DNA from: Ursus arctos
Taxonomy: Eukaryota; Chordata; Mammalia; Carnivora; Ursidae
Direction: 5' to 3'
DNA: 64,000 nt
NCBI RefSeq assembly: GCF_023065955.2
Contig: NW_026622886.1
Location: 15,820,001 to 15,884,000 of the forward strand
Position 1 is the first letter of the stretch. Every line of letters begins with the position of its first letter. The notes below the pieces were generated by a model. It had not been told where the DNA came from. It ran no database searches and was given only the letters and a program-made list of their open reading frames with translations. Position numbers and translations under genes: made by a program. This document shows, piece by piece, positions 56,980 to 64,000 of the stretch.

Positions 56980-57173
56980 GGGGCGCCTGGGTGGCACAGC
57001 GGTTAAGCATCTGCCTTTGGCTCAGGTCATGATCCCAGCGTTCTGGAATCAAGCCCCGCATCAGGATCCCTGCTCAGCGGGAAGCCTGCTTCTCCCTCTC
57101 CCACTCCCCCTGCTTGTATGCCCTCTCCCGCTGCCTCTCTGTCAAATAAATAAATAAAATCTTTAAAAAAAAA
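56980..57173 (+). mobile_element. Young carnivore SINE
   Basis: Head GGGGCGCCTGGGTGGCACAG, body to AATAAATAAATAAAATCTTT. Its tail abuts a minus-strand SINE head remnant. Confidence 0.94.
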
Positions 57174-57174
57174 A

Positions 57175-57214
57175 GAGATGAACACTTAACTGACTGAGCC
57201 CCCTAGGTGCCCCA
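57175..57214 (-). mobile_element. Truncated SINE head remnant
   Basis: ACTTAACTGACTGAGCCCCC then TAGGTGCCCC is the reverse complement of a SINE 5' head. The rest of that element is missing. Confidence 0.75.
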
Positions 57215-57335
57215 CAAGCAGACACTATTATTATCCCCATTTTACAGAGGAAACTGAGGTACAGGAAGGTTGAGTAATTTGTCCAAGGTTACACAGATAA
57301 TAAAGCTGAGCTGGGATTCAAACCTTCAGCACCAG
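57195..57335 (-). mobile_element. MIR element, reverse orientation
   Basis: ttattatccccattttacag aggaaactgaggtacaggaa ... agctgagctgggattcaaac is a clear reversed MIR. It hosts the twin-primed L1 insertion at its right end. Confidence 0.85.
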
Positions 57336-57347
57336 TGTTCAACTTCT
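57336..57347. repeat. Target duplication of inverted L1 (left)
   Basis: TGTTCAACTTCT, exact copy at 57692-57703. Confidence 0.9.
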
Positions 57348-57691
57348 TTTTTTTTTAAATATGATATGTTAGTTACCATACAGTACATCATTAGCTTTTG
57401 ATGTAGTGTTCCATGATTCATTGTTTGTGTATAACACCCAGTACACCCCAATGTTGATAGCAGCAATGTCCACAATAGCCAAACTGTGGAAGAAGCCAAG
57501 ATTCCCTTCAAACAGACGAATGGATAAAGACGACGTGGTCCATATATACAACGGAATATTACTCAGCCATCAGAAAGAACGATTACCCAACATTTGCATC
57601 AACATGGATGGACTGGAGAAGATTATGCCCAGTGAAATAAGCCAAGCAGAGAAAGACAATTACCATATGGTTTCACTTATCTGTGGAACAA
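57348..57691 (-). mobile_element. Short L1 with 5' inversion (twin priming)
   Basis: Left part (57348-57443) is the reverse complement of the L1 3' end seen at about 2865-2950, with its poly(A) reading as T run 57348-57356. Right part (57444-57690) is plus-oriented L1 ORF2 end equal to about 2430-2674. About 190 bp of L1 between the two is missing. On the minus strand this reads inverted 5' segment, sense 3' segment, poly(A). Perfect 12-bp duplication flanks it. Confidence 0.9.
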
Positions 57692-57703
57692 TGTTCAACT
57701 TCT
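57692..57703. repeat. Target duplication of inverted L1 (right)
   Basis: TGTTCAACTTCT. On the minus strand the site reads TTT/AGAAGTTG, consistent with L1 endonuclease preference. Confidence 0.9.
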
Positions 57704-57978
57704 AAACTATTCTGCCTCCTCAAGGATATTCACTGCAACATTGCCTGCAACAGGAAAAAGCTGGAAACAACCTGCAATGTCCATCTTAACCACCTCTTCC
57801 CAAGCCTGAGGCAGGCCCAACTAAGGAAGGAGAAAACTTTATACATAAATGAGGTTTGGAGTATTAAATAGGACTTGATATTTTAATTATCGAAATTAGA
57901 TTGCTGGAACGCTAACTGGTACAGTCACTGGAAAACAGCATGGAGATTCCTCAAAAAGTGAAATATAGAACTACCCTG

Positions 57979-58180
57979 GGGCACCTGGGTGGCTCACTCA
58001 GTTAAGCATCTGCCTTCAGTTTGGGTCATGATCCTGGGGTCCTGGGATCAAGCCTCATATTGGGCTCCCTGCTCAGTGGGGAGTCTGTTTCTCCCTCACC
58101 CTCTGCCCCTCCCCCCCATTTGTGCTCACTCTCTCCCTCCCTCTCTCTCTCAAATAAATAAATAAAATCTTCAAAAAAAA
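57979..58180 (+). mobile_element. Carnivore SINE inside L1
   Basis: Head GGGGCACCTGGGTGGCTCAC, tail AAATAAATAAATAAAATC. Duplicated host bases ATATAGAACTACCCT / AATAGAAGGACCCT. Confidence 0.92.
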
Positions 58181-58358
58181 GAAATAGAAGGACCCTATGA
58201 CCCAGCAATGACATTACTGGGTATTAACCCAAAGTATCCAAAAACAGTAATTCAAAGGGATACACGCATTATCCCTTTTACAGCATTATTTACAATAGCG
58301 AAGACATGGAAGCAGCCCAAGTGTCTACTGATTAAGGAATAAAGAAGATGCGGTATAG

Positions 58359-58560
58359 GGGCGCCTGGGTGGCACAGTGGTTAAGTGTCTGCCTTCGGCT
58401 CAGGGCGTGATCCCAGCGTTATGGGATCGAGCCCCACATCATGCTCCTCCGCTATGAGCCTGCTTCTTCCTCTCCCACTCCCCCTGCTTGTGTTCCCTCT
58501 CTCGCTGGCTGTCTCTATCTCTGTCGAATAAATAAAATCTTTAAAAAAAAAAAAAAAAAA
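58359..58560 (+). mobile_element. Young carnivore SINE (bear-type subfamily) inside L1
   Basis: Head GGGGCGCCTGGGTGGCACAG, full body. Target duplication AGAAGATGCGGTATA exact. Confidence 0.96.
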
Positions 58561-58970
58561 AGAAGATGCGGTATATATACATAATGGTATATTATTCAGC
58601 CATAAAAAAGAATTAAATCTTATCATTTGCAATGACATGGATGGAGCTAGAGAATATAATTCTAAGTGAAATAAATCAGAGAAAGACAAACACCATAGGA
58701 TTTCACGCACGTGGATTTTAAGAAACAAAACAAATAAGCGAAGGGAAAAAAAAAGGGAGAGTGAGACAAACCAAGAAACTGACTCTTAATTATTGAAAAC
58801 AAACTGATGATTACCAGAGGGGAGTTAAATAGGTAATGGGGATTAAGGAATGCGCTTGTCCTGGATGATATATGGAATTGTTGAATCACTATACTGTACA
58901 CCTAAAACTAATATAACCCTGTAAAAAATTAAGTCACACAACAAAAAAAAGTAAATAAAAAGGTAAGTGT

Positions 58971-59148
58971 GGGGGCACCTGGGTGGCTCAGTCGGTTAAG
59001 CATCTGCTTTCGGCTCAGGTCATGATCTCAGGGTCCTGGGATCAAGTCCTGCATCGGGCTCTCTGCTCAGCAGGGAGTCTGCTTCTCCCTCTCCCTCTGC
59101 ACCTGCTCATGTGGTCTTTCTCTCCCTCACTCTGTCTCTCATTAAGAT
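58971..59148 (+). mobile_element. Carnivore SINE without A tail
   Basis: Head GGGGCACCTGGGTGGCTCAG, CT body ending CTCTGTCTCTCATTAAGATTTC. The AATAAA-rich tail is missing or decayed. Confidence 0.88.
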
Positions 59149-60115
59149 TTCAAAAGTGGTATCATTTCTGGTATTGACAAGGACAAGGATCCAGTCTGTG
59201 ATCAGGAAGTATATGGATAAAGGGAAGTAAAGAAAATGGTTACTACAGACAAAGACATCAAGAAACTGAGAGGCCAAGGTTTTGGACAACTCATCCACAT
59301 AAATATGGATATCTTACTAAGAGTGTCAACAGGAGAAGAACTGAAATTTATAACTAAGATCTTCAATCATCAATGAATGAGAGCAATACCATAACTGGGA
59401 AAGATCAGAGAAATCAACCTCAAAGGACAGACATGAGCTGGAGAAGGGGGTATTAATGGTCTGGAGGGGGTAGCAGAAAAGCCAGGACAACATCCACCCA
59501 CTTCCTGGTGCTGAAATACATGGGATGTAAAGGAAAAAAAGTTGCCACACCACAGAGTACAGCTGCGGAGGAATTCCCTCTAGGAATTGTCCAATTTCAG
59601 ATAAGGCAAGGAGATAAACATTCCAAGAACAGGTTGATAAGACAGAGGAGTTTCCTGATCACAGAGGAGGAAATGTAGAGAGTAAGAGAGAAAAGCTTGG
59701 GAACGAGAGGAGGAAACCTAGATCAGAATTGACAATGTACGGAGTACTAACTACATAAGAATCTAAAAAATAACAAATAACCAGGAAACAGAGAACACTT
59801 CAGGGACTAAGGTAAAGACAGTGCTGTGAAGCACAGTTTGATCATCACTGAAAGCTTCTGTAAGTTCCCTTAGACTTCCTTCAGCATAAGTCAACATTTA
59901 TGAAACAGTAAATCTCTGAGCTTCCCTTAGTGTTACACCTGGTTTCTGTGTGTGCATAGGTTTGTAAATGCACCAGAAAAAAATCTTGGAAAAACTCGCT
60001 CTAAACTGTTAACCATGATTACCGCTGCTGAAAGATTTAGAATTTAGGAGAAAAGGAAAAAAGGCAGGTAAAAAGAATTTTTACTTCTTTCTAAATGAAA
60101 ATACACTTGTAATAT
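59149..60115. other. Upstream APAF1 intron, nothing recognised
   Basis: A-rich intronic sequence, possibly old repeat at 59150-59700, not classifiable by eye. Confidence 0.4.
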
Positions 60116-60225
60116 TTTTTTAAGATTTTATTTTTAAGTAATCTCTACACCCAACGTAGGGCTCGAACTTAAAACCCCAAGTTCAAGAGTTGCATGCTCT
60201 ACAAACTGAGCTCGCAAGGCACACC
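60116..60225 (-). mobile_element. Carnivore SINE, short type
   Basis: Minus orientation, TTAAGATTTTATTTTTAAGT to CTCGCAAGGCACACC. CTTGTAATATTTTT / CTTTTGTAATATTTA flanks. Confidence 0.87.
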
Positions 60226-60329
60226 CTACTTTTGTAATATTTAAAATAAATTTTAAACTACCTGTTGCTCCTAAGGTTTTATGGGGTTTTTTTTAATGTG
60301 TCCATTCTATTTAAAATTTCTTAAAAATC

Positions 60330-60456
60330 AGGGCACATGGGTGGCTTAGTTGGTTAAGTGGCTGACTCTTGATCTCAGCGTCGTGAGTTCAAATCCCACG
60401 TTGGGCTCCATGCTGGGCAAGGAGCCTACTTAAAAAAAAAAAAAAAAAAAAAAAAA
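60330..60456 (+). mobile_element. Carnivore SINE, short type
   Basis: Head AGGGCACATGGGTGGCTTAG, GGGCAAGGAGCCTACTTAAA then poly(A). Little CT body. Confidence 0.9.
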
Positions 60457-60579
60457 TCTTGCAAATCATCCCACAGTTAAGGACAAGGGAAAGAAAGTAC
60501 CTGATATACCAAGCTAGTAAATTTTTCATATTTAAATTTATGTACCTATTACCTAGACCAAAGGTCTTTCTCTTCTGAA

Positions 60580-60978
60580 GACAAATACCACATGATTTCA
60601 CTTAAATGTAGAATCTAAAAAACAAGTAAGCCAAAAAAAAAAATTTAAAAAAAGCAGAAAAGACCCATAAATACAGAGAACAAACTGATGGTTGCTAGAA
60701 TGCAGGAATGAGGGCAAGTGGGCAAAATGGGTGAAGGGGAGTTGGAGGTAGACTTCCAGTTATGGAATGAATAAGTCAAGGGGATGAAAGGTACAGCACA
60801 GGGAATATAGGGCATGGTATTATAATAGTACTGTATGGTAACAGATGGTAGCTATACTTGTGATGAGTATGGCATAACATGTAGAGTTCTCAAATCACTA
60901 TGTTCTATACCTGAAACTAATGTAACATTGTGTGTCAACTATACTTCAATTAAAAACAAAATTTAAAAAAAAAAGAAA
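60580..60978 (+). mobile_element. Older L1 3'UTR fragment
   Basis: ccacatgatttcacttaaat, acagagaacaaactgatggt, ctatacctgaaactaatgta, ctatacttcaattaaaaaca: typical carnivore L1 3' end with A tail. Confidence 0.85.
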
Positions 60979-61221
60979 GGTACAAAAGCAAATGTTAAAT
61001 GCTTTTTTAGTTAAATGCTGAAGTATTAACTCCACATTTCAGAAAGAATATAAACATCTTGACTATGGGCACAAGAGGGAGCAATTTAGCCTTGAATGAG
61101 GCTTAAACCTGTAATTCATTCAGAGAAACTCACAGAAAAACTGCCTTTAATCAGAAAAAATTAACCCCATCCTACTTTCACATGTGACTTATCCTGGTAG
61201 CAATTAAAAATCTAATAGAAT

Positions 61222-61425
61222 CTGGCACGCCTGGGTGGCTCAGTCAGTTAAGCATCTACCTTCGGCTCAGGTCATGATCCCAGGGTCCTGGGATGGAACC
61301 CTGTATCAGGCTCCCTGCTCAGTGGGGAATCTGCTTCTCCCTCTACCTCCCCCAGCTTGTGCTCGTGCGCTCTCTCTCTCTCTCTCTCAAATAAATAAAT
61401 ATTGAAAGAAAGAAATCAATCAATC
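61222..61425 (+). mobile_element. Carnivore SINE
   Basis: Head GGCACGCCTGGGTGGCTCAG, CT body, AAATAAATAAATATTGAAAG tail. Confidence 0.92.
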
Positions 61426-61859
61426 TTGGGAAGGACAGAACAGTTAGCCTCTGGAGAAAGCTTTCATACTTTAAAAACTCAGCATATAAATACAACAGTG
61501 TCAATCGTTTAAAATATGTGAACTCTTCACAATTGCCCTACCCCCCAAAAAATAAAGGGTTGAACATTCAAAAGGAAATTGGCTAACATAAAATGTATAG
61601 GCATAAATAGTTAAGAACTTTTTGTAATAGTTAAGAACTTAATATTCTTTAATTTTTACCAAACACCACCCCAAGATAACAAAAATTCTATAGAACCACA
61701 GTTTTAATGAAGTTTGTAAACTTTATAGTTATCTACACTTTCAAAAGAAAAACAAAGGTTTTATACTAGAATTAAATTGCCAAAATCCAATGTTCCCTAT
61801 ATTTTAAAATGGACATAAACTCCAGAGATTAAAATTTATCTTTAGAAAAGTATCTACTT
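61426..61859. other. Upstream APAF1 intron, nothing recognised
   Basis: AT-rich intronic sequence, no named feature. Confidence 0.45.
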
Positions 61860-62051
61860 GGGGCACCTGGGTGGCTCAGTTGTTAAGCATCTGCCTTTGG
61901 CTTGGGTCATGATCCCAGGGTCCTGGGACCAAGTCCTGCATCGGGCTCCCTGCTCATCAAAGAGCCTGCTTCTCCCTCTCCCTCTGCTGCTCCCCCTGCT
62001 TGTGCTCTCTTTGTCAAATAAATAAAATCTCTAAAAATTAAATAAATAAAT
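61860..62051 (+). mobile_element. Carnivore SINE
   Basis: Head GGGGCACCTGGGTGGCTCAG, body to AAATAAATAAAATCTC with TTAAATAAATAAATT tail. Confidence 0.93.
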
Positions 62052-62059
62052 TGGAAGGA

Positions 62060-62960
62060 TCACCTATGATGAGGTGTGATATTGTGATCAATATATTTGG
62101 TCTTCGTCATTGTTCCTGGCACACAGCTATAAAACCCTTGTAATTTCGTAAGTAAGAGCCACAGGGGCACCTTTTATAATATTTAGTTTGGTTCCCAGTT
62201 CCAGAAATAGTTCCGGAGCTATCAAAGTGAAATTATTCATAGAACAAGCCCCTTTCAACCACACCTGAGATTGTTAATGAAGTTATTTTTGGAAAGCCTT
62301 GATATAAGCTAAGGATGGGGACTGTTACCAGGGGAACCAACCATATAGATGGCTGGAACTTTCAGCCCCACACCCCAGATCTCTCAGACCTCTGGGGAGG
62401 GAAGAGAGGCTAGAGATTGAACTCAATCACCAATGGCCAATGATTTAATCAGTTGTGTCTTCGTAATGAAGCCTCCCAAAACCGGGGTTCAGAGAGCTTT
62501 GGGGTTGAAGGTGTGGACAGAATGGTACAATAGAGAGGGCAGGGAAGCTCTGCACCCCTTCCCATTTACTTTGCTTTATGTATCTCTTCCATCTGGCTGT
62601 TCCTGAGTTATATCCTTTTATAATGAACCAGTAATGTCGTAAGTAAAATGTTTCCCTGAGAAAGCTGCTCTAGCAAATTAATCAAATCCAAGGAAAGGGA
62701 ACCTCCAATCTATAGCCATTTGGTCAGATGCACAGGTAACAACCGGGACTTGTGACTGGTTATCTGAAGGGTGGCAGGGGGAAGAGGAGGGCCCTTAACC
62801 TGTGGGCTCCGTCACTATCTCCATGCACATAGTGTCAGAATTGAACTGTAGGACACCCAGCTGGTCTTGAAGAATTACTAGATGTGTGGAAAACCCACAC
62901 ATCTACTGTCAGAAATGAAGTACTGCGGCAGTTGTGTAGAAGAGGCACGATGGAAAAGTG
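62060..62960. mobile_element. Unclassified old repeat, LTR-like
   Basis: About 0.9 kb of more GC-balanced sequence with features I associate with old mammalian LTR-type repeats (caatggccaatgatttaatc, taatgaagcctcccaaaacc, ttataatgaaccagtaatgt, ggacacccagctggtcttga). No coding frame is supported. The family is not identified and the call is tentative. Confidence 0.45.
62879..62905. other. Perfect 11-bp inverted repeat (hairpin)
   Basis: TAGATGTGTGG, loop AAAAC, CCACACATCTA. Exact symmetry over 27 bases at the end of the LTR-like region. Confidence 0.85.
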
Positions 62961-64000
62961 TGTTTTTCCTTAGAGGACAGAAAGGAAAAGAAGGATGGGA
63001 AATTTTTAAAAGGAAACAAACACAGGAAGAAATTAAGGCTTATACAGACCCCATACGATACTGGGTGTGAACTAAGGAATGATTAACTCAATCCTCTACA
63101 CGTGACATCTCACAGAAGTATGAGTGCTATTAAGCTCACTATGCACTAGACAATTACTAGTATCTCTGATATCTTCTCAAATCAAGGGGTTAAAAATCTA
63201 TTCTGAGACCACAACTTATACAATATGATTCCTGGGCTTATTCTGTAAGTTGTTGGTCATTTTAACCCCTAAAATTGAAAACTCGCCCCAATAATCTAGA
63301 GTGATTTAAACTGAGTTGAGGGGCACACTTTAAATCTTTAAATTAGTATGTTATAAATACTTTTAAAGGAAATTCATCACAATATTGAAAGGAAAATCCA
63401 TTTCTTCACACTAAAAGAACTTAAACCAGTTTTTATCCTGAAACACTCTTGGTGATCAACTTTGCAGGAGAATGAGTGAATGAATAAGTAGTCAAATAAA
63501 TCCTTAGCCCTAAGACTTGCATGGAACTGAATCCCACAAAACCTCTCTAATGACAAAGGGTAAAAAAACAAGGAATTGGGCATATTTCTGACAAAAATAT
63601 GATCAACAGCGCTGATGAGGGCTATGAAGTACAAACTAAAGCCCAGGTGAGTACAGCAGATGTGCCCTAATCTCCCTCTTTCTAAACCTCTTAGAGGCTC
63701 ATGATTTATTCCAACATTTTGTCATCTCATCATAAACTCTAACTGCCTATTATGTATTATAAACAAAAAAGTTATTAACAACTAGGAGTCAGGAACAATT
63801 TTTAAATTCCCCTTGAAGTCACTAATGAATGGATGCAACCAAAGACTGATGGAGCTGTGTAACTATTCCCAGTGAATACCCTGGGAACCCACCAGATTCA
63901 GTAAGGTCAGCAATACCTGCTAGATGTCCTAAATGCTCTTCTGCACAGTATGCCCTGCCCCATTCCAGTAACTACTCAATACCTTCCCATCTTCCCTACT
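62961..64000. other. Upstream APAF1 intron, nothing recognised
   Basis: Intronic sequence to the right edge. No APAF1 exon with the Walker A loop is found here. Confidence 0.5.

Larger units (their letters stand above)
57900..58960 (+). mobile_element. Older L1 3' region interrupted by two SINEs
   Basis: ggtacagtcactggaaaaca, gaccctatgacccagcaatg, tggtatattattcagccata and the 3'UTR cttgtcctggatgatatatg ... cacctaaaactaatataacc. SINEs at 57979 and 58359 split it. No open frame. Confidence 0.85.

Noticed and set aside
62882..63070. 62-residue frame beginning MCGKPTHLLSEMKYCGSC
   Set aside because: Lies in the LTR-like repeat region and hairpin; no recognisable domain, splice context or codon bias support.

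Overview
The window is mammalian nuclear DNA from a carnivore, most probably a caniform close to bears. It carries about 45 tRNA-derived carnivore SINEs (SINEC type: tRNA-like head, CT-rich body, AATAAA-rich tail). Several are near-identical copies of a young subfamily (head GCGCCTGGGTGGCACAGCGG) that I associate with bear and giant panda genomes. A carnivore-type L1 is also present. There is no bacterial, plasmid, phage or CRISPR content.

The only protein-coding gene I can support is APAF1 (apoptotic protease activating factor 1), on the minus strand. Twenty exons were placed by matching translated sequence to the APAF1 family and checking GT/AG splice sites and reading phase at every junction. 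They run from 55868 down to 3604 and cover about 2.8 kb of coding sequence, equivalent to human residues about 176 to 1110. If the human 27-exon model applies they are exons 5 to 24. The 5' exons (CARD, Walker A loop) lie beyond the right edge and the last exons (final WD40 blades, stop codon) beyond the left edge. All 20 exons are open and intact.

Gene layout from right to left: 55868-49538 encodes the nucleotide-binding NB-ARC region (Walker B, sensor arginine, GSP motif, winged helix with the LHD histidine); 49669-45071 the helical linker; 41670-3604 the WD40 repeats of the two beta-propellers that sense cytochrome c. The eleven WD40 exons from 40363 to 3604 are all phase 0 and multiples of three, each starting at the conserved [L/V/I]-W/F/I strand. 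These exons form the oligomerisation ATPase and the cytochrome c sensor of the apoptosome that recruits caspase-9.

The introns and the 8-kb right flank (inside the upstream intron) are filled with retroelements. The most informative are: a 5'-truncated L1 at 225-3085 that appears to carry a 3' transduction; a twin-primed (inverted) L1 at 57348-57691 with a perfect 12-bp target duplication; an RPS7 processed pseudogene at 23744-24459 that shares one target duplication with an adjacent SINE; a perfect 85-bp tandem duplication at 47442-47611; a copied SINE/flank junction block (16.4 and 17.9 kb); a Tigger-like DNA transposon at 29235-29722; and several nested or inverted SINE pairs. No previously undescribed molecular system was found. 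The interest lies in retrotransposition structures and in a few APAF1 details.
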